Assembly (NCBI RefSeq): GCF_900215485.1
Contig: NZ_OCMZ01000002.1
Coordinates: 1,302,001 to 1,366,000 of the forward strand
Reading direction: 5' to 3'
DNA from: Nitrosovibrio sp. Nv4
GTDB taxonomy: Bacteria > Pseudomonadota > Gammaproteobacteria > Burkholderiales > Nitrosomonadaceae
DNA: 64,000 nt
The notes under the pieces are model-generated. The model worked only from the letters and a program-made list of their open reading frames with translations, was not told the DNA's origin and did no database searches. Below are positions 46,526-58,098 of this stretch, one piece after another; position 1 is the first letter of the stretch; every line of letters starts with the position of its first letter. The position numbers and the translations under genes were made by a program.

Positions 46526-48677
46526 TCACGTTCTCCATTATGGAAGTGCCGAATTCGTAATGAGCCATGCCTTCAGCGATGCCATCCGCGTAGCTGGCAC
46601 GAGCAAAGTATATCTGTTCATTTCCTCGCAGCATGGCCAGTTCGGGGCTATGATTGGCAACGATCACGCCAAGCGTGTCGCCGATCAGCATCTCCTGATC
46701 GTTGCCGGAATCACCTGCGACCAGAAAAGCACGCAACGGCAATCCCCACTTGTAGGCGAGATAACGTATTGCTCGTCCCTTCGAGGCGCGCAGGGGCAAA
46801 ATGTCGAGATATGACTGGCGCGAATAGATCAAATGCGCAGACAGTTTTTTTTCGCGCAACAAAGCGCGTATTCTTGAGATCACGGGCAGTTTTTCCGGAT
46901 CCACGTTATAGCTGAGCTTGAATTCGCGCTGGTTTTCCTCCGCCTGCAAAGTGAGGCCGGGCACGTCGCGCAGCGCGTCTTGGATCGCATCGCGGCGCCA
47001 AAGATATTTGATAAAATTTTGCCACCCGATATCCGGACGAAGTTCACGGCCATAATTGATCTCGCTGCCCACCGAGGTAATAAGCACGTCAGGTAAGGGC
47101 ACGCTCCATTCCTTCAGTATTTTCAATGCGCTTTCCAGCGTCCGGCCGGTAGCGACACCAAAGCCCAGGTTTGGCGGCGTTGCCCGCAAGATAGCAAGGA
47201 AACGGCGCAATGCGGCACGATCACCCAGCAGGGTATTGTCTATATCGGTGATAAGCATATGAGATATCAAGGGCAGCGGATGGCGTTGCGGCCTTTGATA
47301 TATGGCCATGGTCCGGCGAATCTGTTTGCGCTCGTGATGCAGCAAACGGAGCAAAACGTGCAGATACTTCTTGACGTGGGCATCCCAGGTATAGTGATTT
47401 TTAACTCCCGCAATTCCATTGCGCGCCCATTGCCGCCAACGCGCCGGATCAGCTAACGCGTATTCAATCGCTCCGGCAATGGCGTGTGCATCCAGGGGAT
47501 CCACCAGCACCCCGTTTTTGCAGTTGGCGACAATATCGCGGGGCCCTCCATCCTCAGTAGCAACGACAGGAAGCCCGCTCGCAGCGGCCTCGATCAAGGT
47601 AAGGCCAAACGGCTCGGTAAGCGCCGGATTGACAAAAATTCCTCGACGCTGAGCCGCAAGCCGATAGAACCCGGCAATATTGGCCGGCTTATGGTGCTTG
47701 GGCAGCGCCACTTTGCCCCATAGATCGTAACAGTCGATATCGAGCAATAAATTGGTCATCACTTCCGTCTGGGCGGCTTCCAGCTTGCGGATGTCCTCGC
47801 GGTTGCCGGCTATGATGGCCAGGTTGGCTTTCTCATGCAACGCAGGTGAACTGCCGAATGCGGCAACCAGAGCGCTGAGATTCTTCCGCATTTCCGGACG
47901 GCAAATTGCAAGCACCAGCGGCTTGCGCGGATGTACCAGAAAGCGATCGATAAGGCTTGCGGCCTCCGGATCCGGGGGCATCTGCCGACTTGGGGGAGCA
48001 AAGCGCGATATATCGGTTCCGGGCGGGATTACGACGGCGCGCTCTGGCTGATAGCTGGTATATAAACCATACTGCTCAGCACTTTCCTGAGGTGTGCTGG
48101 TTATGATTAGACTGGCATGCTGCAGTATGGCTTCCTCGGTAGCTATTCGCCGGTAGAAACTGAATTGGCGCTCCAATGCCTGCGGTTTGCGGCCTTGTGC
48201 CAGCAGCCGTTGCTGCTTGCTGCGTCCAAGCGAGTGACCGGTGTGGATCTGCGGAATACCCAGAAGTTGGGAAAGCTGCATTCCTACATACCCTGCATCC
48301 GCGTAATGGCTATGAATGACATCAGGTAAACGCTTCTGCTCGCGTAGAAAAAGTAGCGCACGATCCACCAATTGATCGAGATAGGGCCAGAGGCTTTCTT
48401 TACGGAGATAACGACGAGGCCCGCAATGCAGGCGAATAATCCGCGCATTGTCGCCGAGCGCCTCTTCAGGACGGGCATAGTCCGGCGATACGGTGGAATC
48501 TTCGATGCGGCGAGTCAGCAGATCCACCTTGCCGACCTGCCGTTGACGAGCCAGGGCCCGTGTCAGTTCCACCACATATAACACCTGGCCGCCGGTATCC
48601 GCATCGCATCCCAGTTCCAGGTCGTTTCCCCGGATCAGCCCATGCAGGCTTAGCATCAGAACATACAATTCCTTCAT
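46509..48677 (-). CDS. sps: sucrose-phosphate synthase fused to sucrose-phosphatase
   Basis: This makes sucrose 6-phosphate from UDP-glucose (or another NDP-glucose) and fructose 6-phosphate, and the C-terminal domain can remove the phosphate. The 722 residues contain GT-B domains ([99 protein letters not shown]) and, from about residue 470, a HAD phosphatase ([40 protein letters not shown]). The start at 48677 is fixed by a 4-bp ATGA overlap with the stop of frk; an in-frame ATG at 48692 is less likely. Confidence 0.96.
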   Translation of the reverse strand: MKELYVLMLSLHGLIRGNDLELGCDADTGGQVLYVVELTRALARQRQVGKVDLLTRRIEDSTVSPDYARPEEALGDNARIIRLHCGPRRYLRKESLWPYLDQLVDRALLFLREQKRLPDVIHSHYADAGYVGMQLSQLLGIPQIHTGHSLGRSKQQRLLAQGRKPQALERQFSFYRRIATEEAILQHASLIITSTPQESAEQYGLYTSYQPERAVVIPPGTDISRFAPPSRQMPPDPEAASLIDRFLVHPRKPLVLAICRPEMRKNLSALVAAFGSSPALHEKANLAIIAGNREDIRKLEAAQTEVMTNLLLDIDCYDLWGKVALPKHHKPANIAGFYRLAAQRRGIFVNPALTEPFGLTLIEAAASGLPVVATEDGGPRDIVANCKNGVLVDPLDAHAIAGAIEYALADPARWRQWARNGIAGVKNHYTWDAHVKKYLHVLLRLLHHERKQIRRTMAIYQRPQRHPLPLISHMLITDIDNTLLGDRAALRRFLAILRATPPNLGFGVATGRTLESALKILKEWSVPLPDVLITSVGSEINYGRELRPDIGWQNFIKYLWRRDAIQDALRDVPGLTLQAEENQREFKLSYNVDPEKLPVISRIRALLREKKLSAHLIYSRQSYLDILPLRASKGRAIRYLAYKWGLPLRAFLVAGDSGNDQEMLIGDTLGVIVANHSPELAMLRGNEQIYFARASYADGIAEGMAHYEFGTSIMENVNDSPI

Positions 48678-49585
48678 CTTAATACATGCCATTCGTCAAT
48701 GAACGGCCTGTAGAAGTCGTTGTGTTCCGGAATGGCGCCCTGTATCCGGCAGATCGCTCCGGCAAAACGATGTGCCCTCTGCAAGGTGAGCGGTATGGCC
48801 CAGCCGTTTAGCAGACCAAGCATGAAAACGGCACAGAATGCGTCCCCGGCGCCAACCGTATCGCGGATATCCGGGACAGGATCGGATGCCATCGCCGTCT
48901 GTTGCGCAGCATCGTCCAGCCACCACGCCCCTGAGGCACCGCAAGTTACCAGTATGCCACGTAGTTGATATCGCTGGATTAACGCCTCCGCCTGAGCCTC
49001 GGGAGATGTTTCCTCCAGATCAAGTAGTTGAGTTATCCGGTCAAGCTCGATGTCATTGGTTTTAACGATATCCGCATGCTGCAGCGACCAGTGCAGACGC
49101 TCGGCATATACCCATGGATCGCGCAAATTGACATCGAAGAAACGCAGACCGGCAGCAGCACGCAGCATATGACGCAGAGCCCGATGTGAGCCGGCACGCT
49201 GCGCCAGTGTTCCGAAGTAGACCAATTCCGGAGTCGTAGCAAGTGCTGTCATTCGAGATAACCGCGGATGGATATGATCATAGGCTTGGTCGGGAACAAT
49301 GTCGAATCGGTGACCTTCCAAGGTGAAGCTGACCTCTACTACCCCGGTAGGATAAATGGAATCGAGCTGCACACCGTGCGTGCTCAGCCCCGAGCTTTCC
49401 AGGGTCTGCAGCAGGCGCGCGCCTGCTGCATCCTGTCCTATTCGGGAAACCAGGACAGGTGCGCAACCGAAGGCCCCCAGGTGCCGGGCGACATTGAATG
49501 GCGCACCCCCCAGCACCTCCCTGTCGGGAAACCGATCTATCAGAATTTCGCCAAATATGAGTACCACGTGGCGAATATCAGCCAT
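48674..49585 (-). CDS. PfkB-family fructokinase
   Basis: This 303-residue ribokinase-fold sugar kinase contains LIFGEILIDRFPDREVLGGAPFNVARHLGAFG, the sugar-binding DVNLRDPWVYAERL, LVTCGASGAWW and the anion-hole motif DTVGAGDAFCAVFMLGLLNG. The ATG at 49585 has AAGGA six bases upstream; the frame is open to a TTG at 49621. As first gene of frk-sps-sus it should phosphorylate the fructose released by sucrose synthase. The same gene set is known in Nitrosomonas and methylotrophs. The sugar specificity is inferred from context. Confidence 0.92.
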   Translation of the reverse strand: MADIRHVVLIFGEILIDRFPDREVLGGAPFNVARHLGAFGCAPVLVSRIGQDAAGARLLQTLESSGLSTHGVQLDSIYPTGVVEVSFTLEGHRFDIVPDQAYDHIHPRLSRMTALATTPELVYFGTLAQRAGSHRALRHMLRAAAGLRFFDVNLRDPWVYAERLHWSLQHADIVKTNDIELDRITQLLDLEETSPEAQAEALIQRYQLRGILVTCGASGAWWLDDAAQQTAMASDPVPDIRDTVGAGDAFCAVFMLGLLNGWAIPLTLQRAHRFAGAICRIQGAIPEHNDFYRPFIDEWHVLR

Positions 49586-49977
49586 TGTTTGATCCTTGGT
49601 TCGGATTGGAACCTGATTCAATCCGATTTCGACTTGACTTCGGTAACGAACGACACTGATAAGCCTTTCTTTTGCAGGCGGCTTCTCAAATTCCAGAGTT
49701 CACGGCCGCTGCTCATCTTCGGCTGGTCAAAACTTTTTCCTGATGCAGCCGTATCCGGATCTGCTTATGGTTGAGCCTTTACGCTACCTGATACGATGTC
49801 ATAAGGACAGTCTCATGACAAATTGAATAGGCTCTCCAGTTTTCCACTTCCTGTTTTGGAGAAACGCCTCTTTCCGCCGCGATTCGAGAACTAGGGGACG
49901 GGAACCCATAAATCTTAACAACTACCAGGCATCTTTCTGTACGCTAACAGACATACAGAGCCGGAAAACCAGATGCC
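49586..49977. other. intergenic region upstream of the sucrose operon
   Basis: 392 bp between ubiE (which ends at 49978) and frk, both on the minus strand. It should contain the operon promoter, but no strong -10/-35 pair, operator or hairpin could be picked out by eye. Confidence 0.4.
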
Positions 49978-50712
49978 CTAGAATTTGTAACCTCGGTGCA
50001 GTGCAACCACGTTGGCCGCCAGGTTGAAGTACTCTACCCGCTCGAATCCGGCTTTCTGCATCAATTGCTTCAATTCTTCCTGGGATGGATGCACACGAAT
50101 GGATTCGGCCAGATAGCGATAGCTATCCCGATCCTTGGCGATGATTCCCCCCATGGCCGGGAGAATCTTGAACGAGTAGAAATCGTAGAAGCGCCGCAGC
50201 GGTTTCCATACCTTGGAGAACTCGAGCACGACAACACATCCACCCGGACGCAGCACACGCAGCATCTCCTTCAGCGCCATGTCCTTGCGGGTCATGTTTC
50301 TGAGACCAAAAGCAACACTCACACAATCGAAATAATCGTCTGGAAACGGAAGTTTTTCTGCATCGCACTGTGCCACCGACACAGCCGCCCCTTCATCCAG
50401 CAGGCGGTCGCGACCTATTGTGAGCATGGAGCTGTTAATGTCGGTGAGCCAGACCTCGCCGTTGCTACCTACGTGCTCAAGGAACAATGAGCTCAGGTCC
50501 GCAGTACCGCCGGCAATATCAAGTACCCGGCTGCCCTTCCTGGCTCCGCTTGTTTCCACTGCAAACCGCTTCCACAATCGATGCATGCCTGCCGACATAA
50601 GGTCATTCATCAGGTTGTAGCGTTCCGCAACCGAATCGAACACGCCCGCCACCTTGCGAGCTTTCTCTGTTTCAGCGACCGTATTAAAGCCGAAATCCGT
50701 AGTTTTCGTCAT
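49978..50712 (-). CDS. ubiE: ubiquinone/menaquinone biosynthesis C-methyltransferase UbiE
   Basis: UbiE is the S-adenosylmethionine-dependent C-methyltransferase of ubiquinone (and menaquinone) synthesis. The 244-residue product has the family signatures [42 protein letters not shown] (motif I), [30 protein letters not shown] and [34 protein letters not shown]. In many betaproteobacteria a DUF971 gene lies directly upstream, as here (223 bp). Confidence 0.97.
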   Translation of the reverse strand: MTKTTDFGFNTVAETEKARKVAGVFDSVAERYNLMNDLMSAGMHRLWKRFAVETSGARKGSRVLDIAGGTADLSSLFLEHVGSNGEVWLTDINSSMLTIGRDRLLDEGAAVSVAQCDAEKLPFPDDYFDCVSVAFGLRNMTRKDMALKEMLRVLRPGGCVVVLEFSKVWKPLRRFYDFYSFKILPAMGGIIAKDRDSYRYLAESIRVHPSQEELKQLMQKAGFERVEYFNLAANVVALHRGYKF

Positions 50713-50935
50713 GAATGTTCAGTTTCTTATATAAAAAGGTTATGTATATTATAGGAAGACCAAAGCGTTTGCGGAACCGCCGAAAAAGTCATCGACAGAG
50801 GGGCCAGTTGTAAAACCGAGATGATCACCAGTACGGTCGAAGGCCATATCTTTAGCTATCATTGCCGGAGAAGTGCACATAGCGAGCAGCAAGGTTATGC
50901 GGTTTACCCGGAGGTTTCCTTTCCCGAATTTCGAT

Positions 50936-51328
50936 TCACGGCTGGCGAACGTCAATCGGTTCCCGTCTCGCTCCCGCCTCTTTCATTCGGTGCAGATATC
51001 TTTCCCACATCTCATCCTGATGCAAGCCATAGTCGTACAGCAAGTCCCACGAGTAAAGCCCGGTATTGTGGCCATCCGAGAAATTCAGCTGAATTGCATA
51101 ATTACCCACGGGTTCGATATGGTTGATCTTCACCTCTTTTTTGCCGGTTTGCAGCACTTCCTGTCCCGGGCTATGGCCGCGCACTTCCGCTGAAGGCGAA
51201 AAGACACGTAAAAATTCGCAGGAGAACTGAAACGTTTTACCGTCGGCAAAGGAAACCTCCAGCCATCCGGACTTGCGATGCAGTTTTATTTCAGTGGGAA
51301 TGGGAGTACCTTTACTTAATCCTGCCAT
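50936..51328 (-). CDS. DUF971 (GBBH-like N-terminal domain) protein
   Basis: This 130-residue protein has the DUF971 pattern: PTEIKLHRKSGWLEVSFADGKTFQFSCEFLRVFSPSAEV, the central KKEVKINHIEPVGNYAIQLNFSDGHNTGLYSWDLLYDYG, and a tail WERYLHRM. The domain resembles the N-terminal zinc-binding part of gamma-butyrobetaine hydroxylases and has been linked to iron-sulfur or quinone functions. Its usual neighbour ubiE is downstream here. No catalytic domain is attached. The start at 51328 has GAGGAAA upstream. Confidence 0.9.
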   Translation of the reverse strand: MAGLSKGTPIPTEIKLHRKSGWLEVSFADGKTFQFSCEFLRVFSPSAEVRGHSPGQEVLQTGKKEVKINHIEPVGNYAIQLNFSDGHNTGLYSWDLLYDYGLHQDEMWERYLHRMKEAGARREPIDVRQP

Positions 51329-52079
51329 TGTGTCGTTTCCTCGGCTCCCTCGGTTTAGGACCGTGCATGATAAACCAGCATGAGCAAAACTAAAACCTTG
51401 ATACCGAAATCCAGGCTTTCCATCTACATTACGAACTCATCGATCATCGCTACGAACTCATCGATCGCTCCGCCTCTTCGTGAGCTGATACTTATCGGTG
51501 GGGAACATACGACACAGTGTCCCCAACTAGGGGATAGGGGCTCACGATTATTCATAGCGAGTCCCCGCCCGTTGCCCGGATACAAACTGAAGCCCGGGCC
51601 GATGGAGGTCCCGCATGATAGCGTCCGCCTTGACGATAGGCAGTGCGTGGCGGCGAGCCTCTGGTCACGCAGCCTCACCCGCTGGCGTGGCTTGCCGAGA
51701 GCGGCTTCAACACTACGCACTACGCCTGAAGGCTTCGTTAGAGTCAAATCCGCTCTGCAGGCAATAAATTATCCGTGGATTTTGGGGCGGGAGATGTAGC
51801 GGCTATTGAAGGTCAAAAGCTGTCCAAGTCCAGTGTGTTTGCGGCACACATGGCAAAACCACCTGGAGAGAAACCTGCGCGTATATCTATCGAGCCGCCT
51901 GCTCAAGGATTATAACCGTAGCCTCAGCCTCATCAGCAACTGCAGATAGATGTGCCATTGCTTAATACCGCTGCCTGGCAGGACGTTGGGCGCTTTACTG
52001 ATACTGGAAAAGCTACATCAACTGTCGCTTCATGCGGCAGTTCCAATGCCTGTCTACGCCATTTCCTTCATGGCGATGA
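51329..52079. other. 751-bp region without a confident gene; 21-bp tandem repeat
   Basis: ORFs occur on both strands (for example 51380-51799 plus and 51424-51747 minus) but none has a recognisable domain. A 16-nt sequence TACGAACTCATCGATC is repeated at 51430-51445 and 51451-51466 (period 21). The stretch may be a decayed gene or mobile element; nothing more can be supported. Confidence 0.4.
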
Positions 52080-52592
52080 TTACGGAAATGCGGGTATGAT
52101 CGGTTCAGTTCCTTCAATCTCCACCGTAGGCAAGTGTTCTTTTATTCGTGCCTCAATCTCATCAACCCGGCCTTTTGGCACATCGGCCAGAACCAGAAGT
52201 TGACCAGCTTCAATTGCTTCTTCAAATTTCTTGATCCTTGAATTGGCCGTGCTCACGCCTATCAGGCTGCCGGCCCATGCTCCTACTCCCGCCCCCGCGA
52301 GAGTGCTTCCCAGAAGAATACCGCCCGCAATCACCGTTGAGGCAGGGGGAAGCGCAATGGCGACCAGTCCCGCAAGTGCCCCGGCCGTTCCACCCAGTGC
52401 AAGTCCACGTTCCACTGCAGGAATAAAGTCACTCTTCTGAAGCAGATTTGCTTCCGGCAAATCCTCAAGCTCGGTGCCGCGCTTTGCGATCACGTGAATA
52501 TGCCGTTCCACGATTCGCGCAAGAAGCAGTTCGTCGACGATACGTTTAGTAGTGGCAATATCGGGAACTAAAAAGTAAATTCGTCGCATCAT
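52080..52592 (-). CDS. DUF1269 family protein with glycine-zipper-like membrane segment
   Basis: This 170-residue protein contains MMRRIYFLVPDIATTKRIVDELLLARIVERHIHVIAKRGT (a compact alpha/beta half), then ERGLALGGTAGALAGLVAIALPPASTVIAGGILLGSTLAGAGVGAWAGSLIG, two glycine-rich hydrophobic stretches (about 60-112), and a C-terminal half (NSRIKKFEEAIEAGQLLVLADVPKGRVDEIEARIKEHLP...EGTEPIIPAFP). The pattern matches DUF1269 proteins, whose function is unknown. AGGAGATC precedes the ATG at 52592. Confidence 0.88.
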   Translation of the reverse strand: MMRRIYFLVPDIATTKRIVDELLLARIVERHIHVIAKRGTELEDLPEANLLQKSDFIPAVERGLALGGTAGALAGLVAIALPPASTVIAGGILLGSTLAGAGVGAWAGSLIGVSTANSRIKKFEEAIEAGQLLVLADVPKGRVDEIEARIKEHLPTVEIEGTEPIIPAFP

Positions 52593-52713
52593 GATCTCCT
52601 AAAAGTTATTAGTGACGGCAGAGATTCAAACCGGCCTGATTTCATAATAGGACGCCCTAACTGAAAAAGCAAACCGTTGCTGTATATGGTTCAACGGCTG
52701 ATCGGATTTGTAA

Positions 52714-53901
<1,188 letters not shown>

Positions 53902-53944
53902 ATTTCCAGACATAGCAAAGGTTTAAAAATTGAGAACTCTGGAC

Positions 53945-54841
53945 ATGCCCGAATTGCAGCTTCTCTCCTCCCATCGATCATTCGATGGGTCACAAAAGCG
54001 TTACAGGCACAGTTCTACGTCGCTGAACTGCGAAATGAACTTTTCCATTTTCCTGCCGCCCGACGCGCAGCAAGCGTCCCAGATGCGCCAGGCAGCGCCG
54101 CCCCAGGCGGGCAATAGCGGAAAGGTGCCGGTTGTTTACTGGCTGTCGGGATTAACCTGCACCGACGAGAACTTCAGCGTCAAAGCCGGCGCTCAGCGAT
54201 TTGCCGCCGCGCTCGGCGTTGCGCTTGTCATACCGGATACCAGTCCGCGCGGAGAAGGCGTTGCCAGAGCACCCGACGCCGCATATGACTTGGGGTTGGG
54301 CGCCGGTTTTTACGTGAACGCTACCCAGGAACCCTGGAGCCGGCATTACCGTATGTACGACTATGTTGTTGATGAACTACCCACCCTGATCGAGCAACAT
54401 TTTCCAGTTAACGATCGAAGGTCGATCTGCGGACATTCCATGGGCGGCCACGGCGCGTTGATGATCGCATTGCGCAACCCGGCGCGCTATCGGTCAGTAT
54501 CCGCCTTTGCACCGATCGTTAACCCGATAACCAGTCCATGGGGAAAAAAAGCGCTCAGTCACTACCTTGGCAATGACGTAAAGAGCTGGTGGGGCTATGA
54601 CACAACATTGCTCCTTGAGGCCGCGCGCGCATCGGATCATCTGCCCATGTTGATAGACCAGGGTGACGCGGATGAATTCCTGGCTGAGCAACTCAAAATC
54701 GAACGCTTTATCGCCGCCTGTAAGGCAGCTAACTACCCCGCACAGATCAATATTCGTGAAGGTTATGACCATAGCTATTTTTTTATCAGTACATTTATCG
54801 AAAACCATTTGCGTTTTCACGCTAAAGCATTGATTGATTGA
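53945..54841 (+). CDS. fghA: S-formylglutathione hydrolase
   Basis: This esterase-fold hydrolase converts S-formylglutathione to formate and glutathione, the second step after AdhC. The product is 298 residues: [81 protein letters not shown], the nucleophile elbow [37 protein letters not shown] and a C-terminal acid and histidine ([23 protein letters not shown]). The ATG at 53945 fits the family N-terminus; a TTG at 53930 with AAAGG upstream is the alternative. A 43-bp gap separates it from adhC. Confidence 0.95.
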   Translation: MPELQLLSSHRSFDGSQKRYRHSSTSLNCEMNFSIFLPPDAQQASQMRQAAPPQAGNSGKVPVVYWLSGLTCTDENFSVKAGAQRFAAALGVALVIPDTSPRGEGVARAPDAAYDLGLGAGFYVNATQEPWSRHYRMYDYVVDELPTLIEQHFPVNDRRSICGHSMGGHGALMIALRNPARYRSVSAFAPIVNPITSPWGKKALSHYLGNDVKSWWGYDTTLLLEAARASDHLPMLIDQGDADEFLAEQLKIERFIAACKAANYPAQINIREGYDHSYFFISTFIENHLRFHAKALID

Positions 54842-55022
54842 TGAGCTATTAATGGATAACTGATGGTTTAGCGATAATTCGTACCGGGAACGTGCAGGAC
54901 CCTATCCCGATTCCGGCAACTCCTCCAACAATCGCTCCCATTCTCCATTTTTTGTTTCCTGATCATGCCATTGGCTTCTCTCGTCCCTCAAGCGGTGCGG
55001 TAAATACGCATCCCGCTTCCTG

Positions 55023-55028
55023 TATAAT
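55023..55028 (+). promoter_or_regulatory. candidate -10 box of prfB
   Basis: A TATAAT lies 30 nt before the prfB ATG, within TGTATAAT. No close match to a -35 is found at the usual spacing, so only the -10 is offered. Confidence 0.33.
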
Positions 55029-55057
55029 TCTTTTTTTTGTCATCCTGAAAGGCTTCT

Positions 55058-56162
55058 ATGGAATCGGAACAGCTTAACGCCATCCTCTATCAACTGGATG
55101 ACCTCGATAGCCGGGCAGCAGCGTTGCGGAGGTATCTTTGACTTCGATAACAAGCAGACACGGCTGAACGAACTCAACCGGATGACGGAGGATCCAGCCA
55201 TCTGGGACGACAACAAACGTGCGCAGGAATTGGGTCGTGAAAAAAAAATGCTGGAAAGCGTCGTCCTGAACCTTCAAACAGTAGGGCGGCAGCTGCATGA
55301 TGCCCGGGATCTGTTCCAGATGGCTAAAGAAGAGGATGACGATGCTACCCTGCAGAGCATTGAGCGGGACATCGCTCAGCTGGAAAAAATAGTGGGGGAC
55401 ATGGAGTTCCGCCGCATGTTTTCCAATCCCATGGACGCCAATAATTGCTTCGTGGACATTCAGGCGGGCTCCGGCGGCACGGAAGCACAGGACTGGGCGG
55501 CGATGCTCGAACGCATGTATCTGCGCTATTGCGAGCGCCGCGACTACAACGTGGAGGTGATGGAAGAGTCGCCCGGCGAGGTCGCGGGCATCAAGAGCGC
55601 AAGTCTCAAAATTTCAGGCGAGTACGCCTATGGCTATCTCCGCACCGAGACTGGCGTACACCGGCTGGTGCGAAAATCGCCATTCGACTCCGGCAATCGC
55701 CGCCATACCTCCTTTGCCAGCGTGTTTGTTTATCCGGAAGTGGATGAAACCATCGAAATAGAAATCAACCCGGCTGATCTACGAGTCGACACATTCCGCG
55801 CATCTGGCGCAGGCGGTCAGCATATCAACAAAACGGACTCGGCCATTCGGATTACGCATAATCCCACGGGTATCGTGGTGCAGTGCCAGAGCGGGCGTTC
55901 GCAGCACCGCAATCGCGCGGATGCAATGGCAATGCTGAAATCGCGGTTGTACGAGGCGGAATTGCGCAAGCGCCATGACGAAAAGCAGGCGATAGAAGAC
56001 AGCAAGACCGATATCGGCTGGGGGCACCAGATCCGGTCCTATGTACTGGATCAGTCGCGCATCAAGGATTTGCGCACCGGTATGGAAAGTGGCAACACAC
56101 AGGCAATACTGGATGGCGGGCTGGATGATTTCATCGAGGCCAGTTTGAAACAAGGCATATAA
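55058..56162 (+). CDS. prfB: peptide chain release factor 2 with programmed +1 frameshift
   Basis: RF2 reads UGA and UAA stop codons and releases the chain. Translation starts at ATG 55058 and meets an in-frame TGA at 55139-55141 after CTT. The surrounding sequence CGGAGGTATCTTTGAC is the classic frameshift site: an internal ribosome-binding-like GGAGG, a slippery CTT and TGAC. Reading then resumes from GAC at 55140 to 56162, giving about 367 residues. The stop-recognition tripeptide SPF ([13 protein letters not shown]) and the catalytic GGQ ([20 protein letters not shown]) are present. Low RF2 raises frameshifting, so the gene regulates itself. It is followed by lysS 12 bp later, a common pair. 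Confidence 0.96.
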
Positions 56163-56174
56163 GGAGAGTCGGTA

Positions 56175-57704
56175 GTGACGGAAGATGCTTTAGAGAAAAG
56201 CCTGGATGAAACGCTCGATCGGCTTCACGCAGAGATCAAACTCGTCGAAGATCGTCGGGCCAAGCTGGATGTACTGCGTAAAGCGGGGAATGCCTTTCCC
56301 AATGACTTTCGCCGGAAAGATTTTTCATCGGATCTTCACCAGCAATATGGGAAGCATTCCAATGAAATGCTGGAAGCAGAACCGAGGGTTGTAAACGTAG
56401 CCGGGCGCATGATGCTGAAGCGGGTGATGGGCAAAGCGAGCTTTGCCACCGTTCAGGACATGAGTGGACGCATCCAGCTTTACATCGCCAACGACACGGC
56501 CGGTGCGGAGGTTCACGATGCATTCAAGCATTATGATCTGGGGGATATATTGGGTGCCGGGGGCACGCTATTCAGAACCAGGACGGGCGAACTGTCGGTA
56601 CGCGTCACGAATTTGCGTTTGCTCACAAAATCACTGCGCCCGCTGCCGGAAAAATTTCACGGCCTGACCGATCAGGAGCAGAAATACCGTCAGCGTTATC
56701 TGGATCTCATCACTAACGAAAATAGCCGCAAAGTATTTATTACACGATCCAGAATCATCCAGTCCATTCGCGAATTTCTGGTTGCGCGCGACTATCTGGA
56801 AGTAGAGACGCCAATGATGCACCCGATTCCCGGCGGCGCCGCGGCCCGGCCTTTCGTCACTCACCACAATGCGCTGGATATGCAATTATATCTGCGCATC
56901 GCACCGGAGCTTTACTTGAAGCGCCTGATGATCGGCGGTATGGAAAGAGTGTTCGAAATCAATCGCAGTTTCAGGAATGAAGGAATTTCCACTCGCCACA
57001 ACCCCGAATTCACCATGCTGGAATTTTACGAAGCCTATCAGGATTACACTTACTTAATGGATCTCACCGAAACCATGCTGCGGGAATTAGCGGCAAAAGT
57101 TTTAGGCACGACCAGAATAACGTATCAGGGACGCGAAATCGATCTTGCACCACCGTTTGAGCGGCTCACTATTACTCAAGCGATTCAGAAATTTCACCCG
57201 GAATATACCGATGCGCAACTTGGCGATCGATCATTCCTGATCAGCACGCTACACGCGCTTGGAATTGCTTGCAAACCGGAAGATGGAATCGGCGGATTGC
57301 AGCTTGCGTTGTTTGATGAAACCACGGAGCACTTGCTATTTGAGCCGGTTTTCATTGTCGATTACCCTGCCGAGGTTTCGCCCCTTGCAAGGCGCAATGA
57401 CATCAACCCTGCGGTAACCGACCGGTTTGAGCTTTACATTGCCGGACGCGAAATCGCTAACGGGTTTTCTGAATTGAACGACCCGGAGGATCAGGCGGCG
57501 CGCTTCCTCGAACAAGCCAATGCCAAGGAAGCAGGAGATGTTGAGGCCATGCACTACGACGCCGACTTTATCCACGCTCTTGAATACGGCCTGCCCCCAG
57601 CTGCCGGTGAAGGTATCGGTATAGACCGGCTGGTGATGCTATTTACGGATAGCCCCAGCATTCGTGATGTGATTCTGTTTCCGCAACTTCGGCAGGAAAA
57701 TTAG
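56175..57704 (+). CDS. lysS: lysyl-tRNA synthetase (class II)
   Basis: This charges tRNA-Lys. The 509-residue length is standard. An N-terminal OB-fold anticodon-binding domain (about 60-160) has [32 protein letters not shown]. The class II catalytic domain follows with motif 1 ([29 protein letters not shown]), motif 2 ([23 protein letters not shown]) and motif 3 ([27 protein letters not shown]). The start is a GTG at 56175, 12 bp after prfB and preceded by GGAGAG. It is cotranscribed with prfB. Confidence 0.97.
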   Translation: MTEDALEKSLDETLDRLHAEIKLVEDRRAKLDVLRKAGNAFPNDFRRKDFSSDLHQQYGKHSNEMLEAEPRVVNVAGRMMLKRVMGKASFATVQDMSGRIQLYIANDTAGAEVHDAFKHYDLGDILGAGGTLFRTRTGELSVRVTNLRLLTKSLRPLPEKFHGLTDQEQKYRQRYLDLITNENSRKVFITRSRIIQSIREFLVARDYLEVETPMMHPIPGGAAARPFVTHHNALDMQLYLRIAPELYLKRLMIGGMERVFEINRSFRNEGISTRHNPEFTMLEFYEAYQDYTYLMDLTETMLRELAAKVLGTTRITYQGREIDLAPPFERLTITQAIQKFHPEYTDAQLGDRSFLISTLHALGIACKPEDGIGGLQLALFDETTEHLLFEPVFIVDYPAEVSPLARRNDINPAVTDRFELYIAGREIANGFSELNDPEDQAARFLEQANAKEAGDVEAMHYDADFIHALEYGLPPAAGEGIGIDRLVMLFTDSPSIRDVILFPQLRQEN

Positions 57705-57856
57705 GCACTCCGAACCGGTCGCCGCTCCAGTACAGAAAATGCCAATGAGTTCGCTGTTCGGTATGAGGGGCCGCCGATTTGGTATTATTATTGAAGCGCG
57801 AGGAGGCGGAGGCGGGTTTAATCAAGCGTTATCGGTACTGAAAGGAGCATAAGCAG

Positions 57857-58066
57857 GTGCAAACTGAAACCATTACAGTTAAAGGCATGACCTGCATGGG
57901 TTGTGTCAACAGTGTAAAAAATGTCCTGGAGAAAATACCGGGCGTAAGCAGTGCGGACGTTTCCCTGGAGCAAGGCCTAGTCACAGTTCAGTATGATGTT
58001 GCCATGGCTGGGGTAGCTCAGTTCAAGGAGGCTATCGAGGATGCCGGTTTCGAAGTCGTCAATTAG
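57857..58066 (+). CDS. CopZ-type heavy-metal (copper) chaperone
   Basis: This 69-residue single heavy-metal-associated domain has the metal-binding motif GMTCMGC (10-16) and the fold pattern VKNVLEKIPGVSSADVSLEQGLVTVQYD. Such proteins bind Cu(I) and pass it to a P-type ATPase. The start is a GTG at 57857 with AGGAGC upstream. No copper ATPase gene is in the window, so its partner is elsewhere. Which metal it binds is inferred from the family. Confidence 0.9.
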   Translation: MQTETITVKGMTCMGCVNSVKNVLEKIPGVSSADVSLEQGLVTVQYDVAMAGVAQFKEAIEDAGFEVVN

Positions 58067-58098
58067 CAAAAACCCATGACGTTCAAAGATCGGTTTCC

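Noticed and set aside
51380-51799. 139-codon plus-strand ORF and an opposing 107-codon minus-strand ORF
   Set aside because: Both are low-similarity, basic/Ser-rich translations lacking a domain; they cannot both be real and neither is supported.
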